A stretch of DNA of 30,277 nucleotides. Origin: Chloroflexia bacterium. GTDB lineage: Bacteria; Chloroflexota; Chloroflexia; Thermomicrobiales; JALYUS01. A program made the translations under genes and the position numbers. The notes below the pieces were generated by a model that did no database searches, was not told the DNA's origin, and worked only from the letters and a program-made list of their open reading frames with translations. Every line of letters starts with the position of its first letter. Position 1 is the stretch's first letter. Below, piece after piece: positions 15,667-25,004 of the stretch. The stretch covers positions 1 to 30,277 of the forward strand of contig JAICIL010000009.1 of assembly GCA_025924435.1 (NCBI GenBank), in the 5' to 3' direction.

Positions 15667-15743
15667 AACCACCAAGACACCAAGAACACCAAGAGAGCAG
15701 AAGATTTCTTCGTGTCCTTGGTGTTCTTGGTGTCTTGGTGGTT
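15667..15743. repeat. Perfect 27-bp inverted repeat (ACACCAAGA type)
   Basis: Arms 15667-15693 and 15717-15743 are exact reverse complements around a 23-base loop. Each arm is itself built from a period of about 9 (CACCAAGA-type units). It sits in the 414-base gap 15494-15907, which holds no gene that I can support. The rest of that gap includes a TTGACG (15827-15832) without a well-spaced -10. Confidence 0.85.
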
Positions 15744-15907
15744 CAACCCTCATCAGTTCTGAAACCGGCTCTGTAGCCCGCCGCCATCGGGAGAACGCTG
15801 TTCTGTCCGGATGTCAGCGACTTCGGTTGACGCCCTCGGCGGAATGCGGGACGATACCATCCGGTTCCCGGAAAGAACGACAACGGTTCGCGTGAAGGGA
15901 GATCAGG

Positions 15908-17365
15908 ATGGCGACCACCGCAACGAAAACGTACCAACTCTACCTGAATGGCCAATGGCAGGATGCCGCGGGCGGCAAGACCTTCCCCGTCCACAACCCC
16001 GCGACGGGCGAACTGCTCGCCGAGGTCGCGGATGGCGGCGTGGCGGAGACGGAGGCGGCGATCAAGGCCGCCGTCGCCGCCTTCCCGGCGTGGTCGAAGC
16101 GCCCGGCGGACGAGCGCGCCGAACTGCTGCATAAGACGTTCGACATCCTCAAGAGCCGCATCGAGGAGCACGCCCGCATCCTCACCGAGGAGAACGGCAA
16201 GCCGCTCGCCGAATCGCGCGGCGAGGCGACGATCAGCGCGGGCTTCGTCCGCTGGAACGCCGAGGAGGCGCGCCGCACCTACGGCGAGGTCGTCCCCAGC
16301 CCGACGGCGGGCAAGCGCGTCCTCACCTTCCGGCAGCCGGTCGGCGTCGTCGCGGCGATCACGCCGTGGAACTTCCCGCACTCGATGATCACGCGGAAGA
16401 TCGCGCCCGCGCTCGCGGCGGGCTGCACCGTCGTCCTCCGGCCATCGTCCGCGACGCCGCTCGTCGCGCTGGAGATCATCAAAGCATTCGACGACGCGGG
16501 GTTCCCGGCGGGCGTCGTCAACATTGTCACGAGCAAGTCCGCCAAAGAGGTCGCGAAGGTATTGGCGGAGAGTCACGACGTCCGCAAGATCACCTTCACC
16601 GGCAGCACCGAGGTCGGCAAGGAATTGATGGCAATGGCGGCGGGGACGGTGAAGAAGGTCTCGCTCGAACTCGGCGGCCACGCGCCGATGCTCGTCTTCG
16701 ACGACGCGGATGTCGAGCAGGCGGCGCAGGGCGCGATCACCTCGCGCTTCCGCAACGCCGGGCAGACCTGCATCTGCACGAACCGCCTCTATGTGCAGCG
16801 CCCGATTGTCGAAGCCTTCTCCACGCGCGTCGCCGAATTGGCGAAGGGGCTGAAGGTCGGCAACGGCCTCGACGCGGACACGAAGGTCGGCCCGATGATT
16901 GACGAGCGCGGCTTCCACAAAGTCGAGGATCAGGTGAAGGACGCGCTGAAGGGCGGCGCGACGGTGCTCGCCGGGGGCAAGCCCGCCGACACGAACGGCC
17001 ACCTGAAGGGGTACTTCTACGAGCCGACGATCCTCGCGAATGTCGCGCCGGACGCGAAGATTCTCCACGACGAGACCTTCGGCCCCGCGCTGCCGATCGT
17101 GCCGTTCGACACCGAGGAGGAGGCGATTCGCCTCGCGAACGAGACGCCGTTCGGCCTCGCCGCCTACTTCTTCACGCGCGATGTCGGGCGCGCCTTCCGC
17201 GTCGCGGAGGGGCTGGAGTACGGCATCGTCGGCTGCAACGACCCGCTGCCCACGGCGCCGCAGATCCCCTTCGGCGGCTACAAGGAGAGCGGCTTAGGGC
17301 GCGAGAACGGCAGCATGGGCATCGAGGAGTTCATGGAAGTCAAGGCGGTGACGATCGGGCTGTAA
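15908..17365 (+). CDS. NAD(P)-dependent aldehyde dehydrogenase (succinate-semialdehyde dehydrogenase-like)
   Basis: This 485-residue protein is a full-length ALDH-superfamily enzyme oxidising an aldehyde to an acid. Recognisable motifs are ITPWNFPHSM, the Rossmann FTGSTEVGK, the general-base E254 in SLELGGHAP, the catalytic C288 in NAGQTCICTNR, ETFGPALPIV and PFGGYKESGLGRE. The overall pattern is closest to the GabD group. The lysine that normally follows VVL (VVLKP, binding the cofactor ribose) is arginine here (VVLRPSSATP, R178). AGGGAG (15896-15901) supports the ATG. It stands alone without a transaminase or regulator, so the physiological substrate is open. Confidence 0.88.
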   Translation: MATTATKTYQLYLNGQWQDAAGGKTFPVHNPATGELLAEVADGGVAETEAAIKAAVAAFPAWSKRPADERAELLHKTFDILKSRIEEHARILTEENGKPLAESRGEATISAGFVRWNAEEARRTYGEVVPSPTAGKRVLTFRQPVGVVAAITPWNFPHSMITRKIAPALAAGCTVVLRPSSATPLVALEIIKAFDDAGFPAGVVNIVTSKSAKEVAKVLAESHDVRKITFTGSTEVGKELMAMAAGTVKKVSLELGGHAPMLVFDDADVEQAAQGAITSRFRNAGQTCICTNRLYVQRPIVEAFSTRVAELAKGLKVGNGLDADTKVGPMIDERGFHKVEDQVKDALKGGATVLAGGKPADTNGHLKGYFYEPTILANVAPDAKILHDETFGPALPIVPFDTEEEAIRLANETPFGLAAYFFTRDVGRAFRVAEGLEYGIVGCNDPLPTAPQIPFGGYKESGLGRENGSMGIEEFMEVKAVTIGL

Positions 17366-17375
17366 GGGGGAACCT

Positions 17376-17420
17376 CACCCCCCGCCCCCTCTCCTTTGCC
17401 GCCAAGCAAAGGAGAGGGGG
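17376..17420. repeat. GC-rich hairpin with 15-bp stem
   Basis: Bases 17385-17399 pair perfectly with 17406-17420 around a 6-base loop. It begins just after the ALDH stop and shares the CCCCCT/AGGGGG style of the family at 1733, 4143, 13384 and 22471. It may terminate the ALDH transcript, but no T-run is present. Confidence 0.65.
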
Positions 17421-17437
17421 AGTGAAATGCTGTACTT

Positions 17438-17463
17438 GTAGGGCGCGCGGCCGTGCGCCCTAC
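17438..17463. repeat. 26-bp near-perfect palindrome (GTAGGGCGC type)
   Basis: GTAGGGCGCGCGG is followed at once by CCGTGCGCCCTAC, a palindrome broken only by one G-T pair. It lies just before the ribosome-binding site of the next gene (CGGAGGGG, 17471-17478) and belongs to a different repeat type from its neighbour at 17376. Confidence 0.7.
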
Positions 17464-17484
17464 GCCGTTTCGGAGGGGCCAACG

Positions 17485-18261
17485 ATGGAACAGCGCGGCT
17501 CCACGGCCCCATATGCCGTCCAAGCGGGCTTCGACGCGCGTTTCGAGTGGGGGATGGAGGGCGTGCGGCGGCTCGCGCCGCTCTCCAACGTCGTCGTGAT
17601 CGTGGACGTGCTCAGTTTCTCGACCTGCGTGGATGTCGCGGTATCGCGCGGCGGGACGGTCTTCCCGTATCGCTGGCGCGATGCGTCGGCAGAGCAATTC
17701 GCGCGCGAGCACGACGCGCTGCTCGCGGTCAGCCGGAGCGAGGTAACGCCGGAGCATCCCTACTCGCTCTCGCCGCTCTCGCTGGAGAGGCTGCCATCCG
17801 GCGCGCGGATCGTCCTCCCCTCCCCGAACGGCTCGACGCTCGCCTTCCATGCCGCCGATGCGGGCGCGGTGGTGGTCGCCGGGTGCTTGCGGAACGCGAG
17901 CGTGGTCGCGAAAGCCGCACGGTCGCTCGGAGAGACGATCACGGTGATCGCGGCGGGCGAGCGGTGGGAGAGCGACGACGGCCCCCTGCGCCCGGCCATC
18001 GAGGACATGGTCGGCGCGGGTGCGATCCTCGCCGCCTTCCGGCCCACGACGCCCTCGCCGGAAGCGATCGCCGCCATCGCGGTCTATGCGGCGGCGGCCG
18101 CGGCGATGCAGCCCTTCATCGCCGCGTGCGATTCGGGCCGGGAACTGACGATGCTCGGCTATGCAGCCGACGTGGACGCCGCCGCGCAGCATGATCGAAG
18201 CGATGCGGTCCCCCTCTTAACGGAGGGCGCATTTCGTTCCGGCAATCTCTCCCGGCAATAG
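17485..18261 (+). CDS. comB: 2-phosphosulfolactate phosphatase family protein (ComB)
   Basis: This 258-residue protein matches the ComB family, Mg-dependent phosphatases first known from coenzyme M synthesis, which hydrolyse 2-phosphosulfolactate. Visible signatures are VVIVDVLSFSTCVDVAV near residues 37-53, LPSPNGSTLAF, GCLRNASVVA, VIAAGERWESDDGPLRPAIE and the C-terminal QHDRSDAVPLL. The ATG at 17485 has CGGAGGGG 6 bases upstream. No ComA, ComC or other sulfolactate gene is nearby, and many bacteria carry ComB without making coenzyme M, so the physiological substrate is unknown. It converges with the membrane protein gene on the other strand, only 26 bases away. Confidence 0.82.
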   Translation: MEQRGSTAPYAVQAGFDARFEWGMEGVRRLAPLSNVVVIVDVLSFSTCVDVAVSRGGTVFPYRWRDASAEQFAREHDALLAVSRSEVTPEHPYSLSPLSLERLPSGARIVLPSPNGSTLAFHAADAGAVVVAGCLRNASVVAKAARSLGETITVIAAGERWESDDGPLRPAIEDMVGAGAILAAFRPTTPSPEAIAAIAVYAAAAAAMQPFIAACDSGRELTMLGYAADVDAAAQHDRSDAVPLLTEGAFRSGNLSRQ

Positions 18262-18262
18262 G

Positions 18263-18278
18263 CGGCTGCGCGCAGCCG
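18263..18278. terminator. 16-bp palindrome between convergent genes
   Basis: CGGCTGCGCGCAGCCG is a perfect palindrome filling most of the 26-base gap between comB and the membrane protein gene. As RNA it gives a 6-bp stem with a CGCG loop in both directions. There is no T-run, so its activity is uncertain. Confidence 0.35.
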
Positions 18279-18287
18279 ATACCGGCG

Positions 18288-20396
18288 CTATGCGGATCGG
18301 ACGCGATAGATCACACAGGTCGCGTCGGACCAGACCGGGGCGGCCTCGTCGTACAGATCCGGTGGGGTTTCATCGCGGGCGAAGATGCCGAAGTCGAAGC
18401 GCATCGTCGCGGGGGCGGGCGGCGGGTCGGTGACCCAGCCCGTATCGAGCGGGCCGCGCACATCGCGACCCTCGCGGTTGAGGAGATGGGCGAGCAGCGT
18501 GCGGTCGAGCAGCGCCTCTTCATCGTGGGCAGTGCCGGAGATGAAAAGGTGCGCGCCCGGCGGGATCGCCCCGAGCAGCGCGGGGAATTGCTGCGCGGCG
18601 GGCGCGACGTGGTACACGAGGGCGTTCGGCAAGGGAGCGACGAGCGTCAGATCGGGCGCAAACGCGCGGGTGCGCTCCGGTAAGGCGCGCCACCCTTCGG
18701 GCGTGTAGCCGGTGCGGTCGAAAATGACGAGGTCCACGCCGAGCATTTCGAGCGTAGTGATACTCTGCCGATCAGGGAAGTTGCCGAGGCGCTGGAACAA
18801 CGCGCGGCGGGCCGGGGGCCGCACCTCCGCCTCGCCATTGACGAAGCGATGCCGCGTCGTTGTCGCCAGCGTCATCGCGACCGCCGCACGCGGGTTCGGC
18901 AGCATCAGCACGACTGCGGGAGGCTGGGCCGCCAGCCACTGCGCGACCGGCGTGAACGCGGGATCGAGTTGGGGGACCGCGACGGTCGGGATCGGCGCGG
19001 TCGCGTATTCTCCCAGCAAGCCGATCATCACCGCGAAGGCAACGCCGTATGTGGCGGCGCGGGACCAGTGCCGTCGCCGCATCCCAACTGCCAGCCGTTT
19101 CCAGCCGATGGCCGCGAGCAGCGCGATGCCGAGCATCGCGAGCGGGGCGATGCGCAGCGGCGCGCGGAGCGCATCCATGCCGGGCACGAAGCGGTAGAGC
19201 GCGGCGTACGGCAGGGGCATCTTGCCCCCGCCCACGCGCTTGAAGTCCAGCACCGGGCCGAAGGACAGGACGAAGCCGACAAGCGCGAGCGCGAGCGCCG
19301 CCGCGCGGAAACGGATCGTGCGGCGGCCGACCAGCGCGCTCACCGCGAGCGCGAGCGCGACCAATCCGGGGAAGAGGAAGACCTCGTTGTGCCACGTCAT
19401 CGCGTATCGCCGCGAGAACCGCCCGTAGAGCAGGTTGTCTGGCGTCGCGGAACTCCACATCCGGGGCTTCGCGGACCACACCTCGACCGCTGCGCGCGAC
19501 CGCGCGAACCCCTCCGCCGACGCGACATGCCAGAATGGCAAGGCGATGGGCACAACGAGCGCCATCGCGACGGCGAGCGCCACGCCCGCGCGCACAAGGC
19601 CGCGCATCGCGAGCAGTCGCCGCTCCATGAGGCAGCAATAGCCGAGGTATGTGAGAATCAGGAACGCCGCGACGTATGCGTAATAGCCGGCGGCGATCGC
19701 TTGCAGGAAGGCGAACAGCCCGAGCAGGATCGCATCCCGCCAGCGCCGGTACCGCAGCGTGCGATCGAGGAAGTAGAGGACGGGCGGCAGCCATTGCACC
19801 GCCAGCAGCCCCGCGTGGTCAACCTGCGCGAGGTGGTACGGGGCAATCGCGACAATCGTGCCGGCGATGAGGCCCGACGTGCGGTTGTGCAGCAGCCGCC
19901 AGACGACCCAGTAGGTCGTGAAGCCGGAGAGCGCGACGGTGAGCAGGACCGTCAGGTTGTGCGCGAGGAGGGCGTTGCGGGTCAGCGCGTAGACCGGCCC
20001 GGCGAAGAGCGTCTGCCCCAGCGTCAGTTCGTCGCGGACGAACGCCGCCGATGCCGGGTAGAGCACATTGCTGTCGAGGAACGGTGCGGGCCGTTCGAGG
20101 AGCCACTGGACGGGCCAGACGAGCCGCCACGCGGTAATGAGGGGGTCGCCCGTGCTCGTGACATGATCGCCGAGTTGCCATGTCAGCGGGCGCAGCCACC
20201 ACGCCGCGATGGCGAGAAAGAAGGTGAAGACCGCGCCATGCCGCGCGCCTTGCCCCCACGCGGCGCTCAAACGGCGCGCGCGAAGCGCGGGGATGCGCGC
20301 GCTTCGCCGCACCTCCGGCGCGACAGCGACGGCAAGCGCATAACCGCTCCGGTCCATGTCGGCGGCGTCGCGGCTTCCGAACGATCCGGCAGTCAC
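18288..20396 (-). CDS. Large polytopic membrane protein, GT-C/YfhO-like
   Basis: This 702-residue protein has about 10-12 membrane helices over residues 50-470, followed by a soluble C-terminal domain of about 230 residues. The first extracytoplasmic loop contains GDHVTSTGDPLITAWRLVW and LDSNVLYPASAAF. This fits the pattern of GT-C-fold lipid-linked sugar transferases, where an acidic loop residue is catalytic, but no specific family can be named. The GTG start at 20396 is chosen because GAGAGG lies 8 bases upstream. ATG 20357 lacks a ribosome-binding site. A TATAAT at 20482-20477 (minus strand) is well placed. It is probably involved in cell-surface polysaccharide or glycoprotein assembly; that is inference. 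Confidence 0.75.
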   Translation of the reverse strand: MTAGSFGSRDAADMDRSGYALAVAVAPEVRRSARIPALRARRLSAAWGQGARHGAVFTFFLAIAAWWLRPLTWQLGDHVTSTGDPLITAWRLVWPVQWLLERPAPFLDSNVLYPASAAFVRDELTLGQTLFAGPVYALTRNALLAHNLTVLLTVALSGFTTYWVVWRLLHNRTSGLIAGTIVAIAPYHLAQVDHAGLLAVQWLPPVLYFLDRTLRYRRWRDAILLGLFAFLQAIAAGYYAYVAAFLILTYLGYCCLMERRLLAMRGLVRAGVALAVAMALVVPIALPFWHVASAEGFARSRAAVEVWSAKPRMWSSATPDNLLYGRFSRRYAMTWHNEVFLFPGLVALALAVSALVGRRTIRFRAAALALALVGFVLSFGPVLDFKRVGGGKMPLPYAALYRFVPGMDALRAPLRIAPLAMLGIALLAAIGWKRLAVGMRRRHWSRAATYGVAFAVMIGLLGEYATAPIPTVAVPQLDPAFTPVAQWLAAQPPAVVLMLPNPRAAVAMTLATTTRHRFVNGEAEVRPPARRALFQRLGNFPDRQSITTLEMLGVDLVIFDRTGYTPEGWRALPERTRAFAPDLTLVAPLPNALVYHVAPAAQQFPALLGAIPPGAHLFISGTAHDEEALLDRTLLAHLLNREGRDVRGPLDTGWVTDPPPAPATMRFDFGIFARDETPPDLYDEAAPVWSDATCVIYRVRSA

Positions 20397-20476
20397 AAGC
20401 GGAGCCTCTCGGTGTGGCGTGGGTGCGTCATCATTTGCCTGTTCCGTAAAACCGCGGTGTTTCTTCTTCGCGTGTG

Positions 20477-20506
20477 ATTATACGGGTTCCGCGACGCATT
20501 TGTACA
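20477..20506 (-). promoter_or_regulatory. Sigma-70-like promoter for the membrane protein gene
   Basis: On the minus strand, TGTACA (20506-20501) and a perfect TATAAT (20482-20477) are 18 bases apart. The predicted start near 20470 gives a leader of about 75 bases before the GTG at 20396. Confidence 0.5.
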
Positions 20507-20630
20507 ACCCTGCGGCTGCTGTACGTTCGCAATGCCCAAATCGGGCCGCCAGGGTTTTCTTCAGTGTCGCCAGCCGGGGGGTGAGGATTCGCCGACAATG
20601 CATACGCCCTGAATCGGGCTGCGGCTGCCC

Positions 20631-20659
20631 TTGCAGCGACTGGATGCGCGCGGTATACT
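20631..20659 (+). promoter_or_regulatory. nusA operon promoter P1 (sigma-70 type)
   Basis: TTGCAG (20631-20636) and TATACT (20654-20659) have the optimal 17-base spacing. The expected start is near 20666, about 200 bases before nusA. It is the best sigma-70 match in the window. Confidence 0.6.
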
Positions 20660-20685
20660 TTCGGATGAACTCGTGCGCTGACGGC

Positions 20686-20712
20686 AACGTGGGTTCTCAG
20701 ACCCACGTTTTT
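20686..20712 (+). terminator. Terminator-like hairpin in the nusA leader
   Basis: AACGTGGGT (20686-20694) pairs perfectly with ACCCACGTT (20701-20709) around a 6-base loop, and TTTTT spans 20708-20712. It lies about 20 bases into the transcript predicted from P1 and about 150 bases before nusA. As NusA promotes pausing and hairpin-dependent termination, an autoregulatory attenuator is plausible. Confidence 0.6.
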
Positions 20713-20728
20713 CATGCGTAAGGGCAGG

Positions 20729-20760
20729 GGAACCGCCGGGTTGAACGCCGGGGTTATACT
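20729..20760 (+). promoter_or_regulatory. GGAACC-N20-TATA motif, copy 3 (possible nusA P2)
   Basis: GGAACC (20729-20734) and TATACT (20755-20760) are exactly 20 bases apart, with GGGGT before the TATA, as in the other two copies. It sits after the leader hairpin, so a promoter here would bypass the attenuator. The remaining leader to 20864 holds no gene; the rimP gene that often precedes nusA is absent. Confidence 0.45.
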
Positions 20761-20864
20761 GCCGTTGGCACGCGGAACCACCCGCGCGAAACATCGTGCG
20801 GGCAAGGGAATACGAGCGGACGGAACGACACCGACACCGTCCGGAGCGGAAGGAATGACCAGCG

Positions 20865-22418
<1,554 letters not shown>

Positions 22419-22441
22419 CGCCTGAGCGGAAGGAGCATCCA

Positions 22442-22882
22442 ATGACCGCTGAGGCGATAGAGAGAGCGATTTCCCCCTCCCCTGACCCCTCCCCCACTGC
22501 GGCGGGAGAGGGGAACTCGACCCAAACTCCCCCTCTCCCGCATCGCGGGGGAGGGGGCCGGGGGGAGGGGGCTGCTTCGCCCCGCAAGAAGCGCAAGGGG
22601 CTGAAACCCCGCCATATCCCGCAACGGACCTGCATCGTCACGCGGCAGACGGGCGACAAGCGCGGGCTGATCCGCATTGTCCGCACGCCCGAAGGACGTA
22701 TCGAGGTGGACCCGACCGGCAAGAAGAATGGCCGGGGGGCGTATCTCACCGCCGACCGGGCGATCTGGGAGCGTGCCCTGAAGGGGAACGTCCTCGGCCG
22801 CGCGCTGAAAGTAGACATCAACCCGGAAGACATGGCGACGCTCCAGGCGTACGCCGAAATCCTTCCGAGGACTGAGGACTGA
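22442..22882 (+). CDS. ylxR: YlxR family RNA-binding protein with repeat-encoded N-terminal extension
   Basis: The YlxR domain occupies about residues 56-130: RTCIVTRQTGDKRGLIRIVR, DPTGKKNGRGAYLT and the terminal helix. YlxR (RnpM) is an RNA-binding protein encoded with nusA and infB in many bacteria and reported to modulate RNase P in Bacillus. The chosen ATG has AAGGAG (22430-22435) 6 bases upstream. Residues about 10-46 are low-complexity Pro/Gly/Ser and are the in-frame translation of a GC-rich hairpin repeat (22471-22575), an extension not normal for the family. The last codons and the stop lie in a GGACTGA-type repeat, so both ends of the gene have been overwritten by repeats. Confidence 0.88.
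   Translation: MTAEAIERAISPSPDPSPTAAGEGNSTQTPPLPHRGGGGRGEGAASPRKKRKGLKPRHIPQRTCIVTRQTGDKRGLIRIVRTPEGRIEVDPTGKKNGRGAYLTADRAIWERALKGNVLGRALKVDINPEDMATLQAYAEILPRTED
22471..22575. repeat. GC-rich hairpin repeat inside the ylxR coding region
   Basis: This element is of the same style as those at 1733, 4143, 13384 and 17376. Its best stem pairs 22529-22541 with 22545-22557 (13 pairs, one G-U, loop ATC). The outer CCCCTCCC and GGGGGAGGGGG segments are also complementary. It is translated in frame without a stop, upstream of the conserved YlxR domain. Confidence 0.8.
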
Positions 22883-22936
22883 GGACTGAGGGCCGAGTGG
22901 GGCTGTCTCAGTCCTCAGCACTCAGTCCTCAGTCCT
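22868..22936. repeat. GGACTGA-heptad inverted element, ylxR/infB junction
   Basis: Direct GGACTGA units from 22868 face inverted TCAGTCC units ending at 22936, giving an imperfect hairpin. The element contains the ylxR stop codon (22880-22882) and lies in the 97-base gap before infB, without covering the infB ribosome-binding site (AAGGAG, 22966-22971). Confidence 0.8.
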
Positions 22937-22979
22937 GAATATCGTCCCCACGAGGGTGTGGGGAGAAGGAGCACTTGTT

Positions 22980-24908
22980 ATGCCAGGAAAACCTCCTCGT
23001 GGTGGATTTCGACCGGGGCCGCCCCGTACAGGTGGCGGCCCACGCCCCGGTGGCGGTCGCCCCGGCGGCGGACGGCCCGGTAATCGCGGCCCGCGCACGG
23101 GCGGCGGGGGCGAGCGGATGGCGCAGGTGCGCCGCGGGCCGGTGCGCCCCGAAGAACCCGTCGTGCTGCCCGCCGTCATCAGCGTCGGCGACCTCTCCGA
23201 GCGGCTGATGCTCTCGCCGACGGAAGTAATTAAGGCGCTGATCGGTGTCGGCGTCTTCGCCAATATCAACCAGCAGATTGACTACGCGACCGCCGAGAAG
23301 GTCGGCGCCGCGCTGGAAATCGAAGTGGCGCCCGCCGAGCAGGTGACGGAGGCGGAGGAAATCACCGCCGCCGTTGACAGCCGCGCCACCAATGGTACGG
23401 AGACGCGCCCGCCGATCGTCACGATCATGGGGCATGTGGATCACGGCAAGACGAAACTGCTCGACGCGATCCGCGAGACGAAGGTCGCGGAGGGCGAGGC
23501 GGGGGGCATCACGCAGCGGATTGGCGCCTATCAGGTCGAGGTGCAGGGGCGGAAGATCTCCTTCCTCGACACCCCCGGCCACGAGGCGTTCACCGCGATG
23601 CGGGCGCGCGGCGCGCGCGCGACCGATATCGCCGTGCTCGTCGTCGCGGCGGATGACGGCGTGAAGCCGCAGACGCTCGAGGCGATCGCCCACGCGAAGG
23701 CGGCCACGGTGCCGATCATCGTCGCGATCAACAAAATTGACGCCGTCGGTGCGAATGTGGACCGCGTCAAGGTGCAGTTGAGCGAGGCGGAGGTGATCCC
23801 GGAGGATTACGGCGGCGACACGCCGACGGTCGAGGTCTCCGCGAAGGAGAAACTCGGCATTGACGATCTGCTCGATACGATCCTCCTCGTCGCGGACATC
23901 GCCGAACTGAAGGCGAACCCGCACGTCCCGGCGACCGGCGTGATTATCGAGACGAACCGCGACCCGGCGCGCGGCGTGACGGCGACAGTGCTGATCCAGA
24001 ACGGCACGCTCAATCTGCGCGACAGCGTTGTCGTCGGCACAATCTACGGCCGTATCAAGGCGATGCAGGACGATCGCGGGCGCAAGGTGCGCCGCGCGCT
24101 CCCCTCGATGCCGGTGGAGATCACGGGCCTCGACGATGTGCCGGAAGCGGGCGACATCCTGCAAACCTTCGCGGACGACCGCGAGGCGCGCACGGTGGCG
24201 GAGCAGCGGCGGTTGGAGCGGCAGGCGTCCTCCTTCTCGGATGTGCGGCTGAGCCTCGAAAACGCGCTCCGCAATGTCCAGACCGGCGGCACGAAGGAAC
24301 TGCGGCTCATCCTCAAGGCGGCGGAGCAAGGCTCACTCGGCGCGATCCAGAACGCGCTGAACAAGCTCGACGACCCGTCCGTCCAATTGAATATCATCCA
24401 CACGGGCGTCGGCGCGATCGGCGAATCCGATGTCTCGCTCGCCTCGGCGTCGCAGGCGATCATCATCGGCTACAACGTCCGCCCGGACGTGGCGGGCAAG
24501 CGGGCCGCCGACTCGCGCGGCGTGGATATTCGCTTCTACGATGTCATCTACCACCTCGTGGACAACATCAAGGCGGCGATGACCGGCATGCTCGACCCGA
24601 TCGAGCAGGAGACGACCGACGGCTACGCCGACGTGCGCGAACTCTTCAAGTTGCCGAACAAGATCGTCGCGGCGGGCCTCTACGTCACCGATGGCGTGAT
24701 CCGGCGCAACGACCGCGTCCGCGTGCTGCGCAACGGCGCGGTGATCCACGACGGCACCGTGACGACGCTCAAGCGCATGAAGGACGACGCGCGCGAGGTG
24801 CAGGCGGGCTACGAATGCGGCCTCTCCCTCGACGGCTTCAACGAGTACGAAGTCGGCGACACGCTCGAATTCTATCGCAAAGAGCAGATCGCGGCGCGGC
24901 TCGCGTAG
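22980..24908 (+). CDS. infB: Translation initiation factor IF-2
   Basis: This GTPase positions initiator fMet-tRNA on the 30S subunit and promotes subunit joining. The 642-residue protein is a short form. A Gly/Arg/Pro-rich segment (about 7-46) precedes an IF2 N-domain (about 62-115) and the G domain: G1 GHVDHGKT (151-158), G2 [11 protein letters not shown]3 DTPGHE, G4 NKID and G5 SAKE. Domains II, III and IV follow to the end ([18 protein letters not shown]). The usual His in GGITQH is Arg here. ATG 22980 has AAGGAG at 8 bases. The gene lies between two GGACTGA-type hairpin elements. Confidence 0.95.
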   Translation: MPGKPPRGGFRPGPPRTGGGPRPGGGRPGGGRPGNRGPRTGGGGERMAQVRRGPVRPEEPVVLPAVISVGDLSERLMLSPTEVIKALIGVGVFANINQQIDYATAEKVGAALEIEVAPAEQVTEAEEITAAVDSRATNGTETRPPIVTIMGHVDHGKTKLLDAIRETKVAEGEAGGITQRIGAYQVEVQGRKISFLDTPGHEAFTAMRARGARATDIAVLVVAADDGVKPQTLEAIAHAKAATVPIIVAINKIDAVGANVDRVKVQLSEAEVIPEDYGGDTPTVEVSAKEKLGIDDLLDTILLVADIAELKANPHVPATGVIIETNRDPARGVTATVLIQNGTLNLRDSVVVGTIYGRIKAMQDDRGRKVRRALPSMPVEITGLDDVPEAGDILQTFADDREARTVAEQRRLERQASSFSDVRLSLENALRNVQTGGTKELRLILKAAEQGSLGAIQNALNKLDDPSVQLNIIHTGVGAIGESDVSLASASQAIIIGYNVRPDVAGKRAADSRGVDIRFYDVIYHLVDNIKAAMTGMLDPIEQETTDGYADVRELFKLPNKIVAAGLYVTDGVIRRNDRVRVLRNGAVIHDGTVTTLKRMKDDAREVQAGYECGLSLDGFNEYEVGDTLEFYRKEQIAARLA

Positions 24909-24911
24909 TGA

Positions 24912-24990
24912 GAAGGACTGAGGACTGAGGACTGAGGACTAAGTGAGGAACGAACCTTCTTAGTCCTCAGTCCTCAGTCCTCAGTCCTTC
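24912..24990. repeat. Perfect 32-bp inverted repeat of GGACTGA heptads, infB/rbfA gap
   Basis: Arms 24912-24943 and 24959-24990 are exact reverse complements around a 15-base loop. Each arm carries four tandem heptads of the GGACTGA type. It fills nearly the whole 96-base gap, ending one base before the rbfA ribosome-binding region. Confidence 0.9.
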
Positions 24991-25004
24991 CCCCGGAGGG
25001 GGAG

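Noticed and set aside
15827..15858. TTGACG followed by GATACC as an aldehyde dehydrogenase promoter
   Set aside because: The 20-base spacing is too long for a sigma-70 promoter and the -35 is not GGAACC; left unannotated.
18849..20477. Plus-strand 542-codon frame opposite the polytopic membrane protein
   Set aside because: The minus strand has periodic hydrophobic helices, a TATAAT promoter and a ribosome-binding site; this frame is Arg/Glu-rich shadow sequence.
20397..20864. tRNA or other structured RNA gene in the nusA leader
   Set aside because: No cloverleaf or known riboswitch pattern could be folded by eye; only the short terminator-like hairpin is supported.
22868..24990. Possible CRISPR array because of short regular repeats
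   Set aside because: The 7-base units are contiguous or face each other as hairpin arms; there are no unique spacers of constant length and no cas genes.
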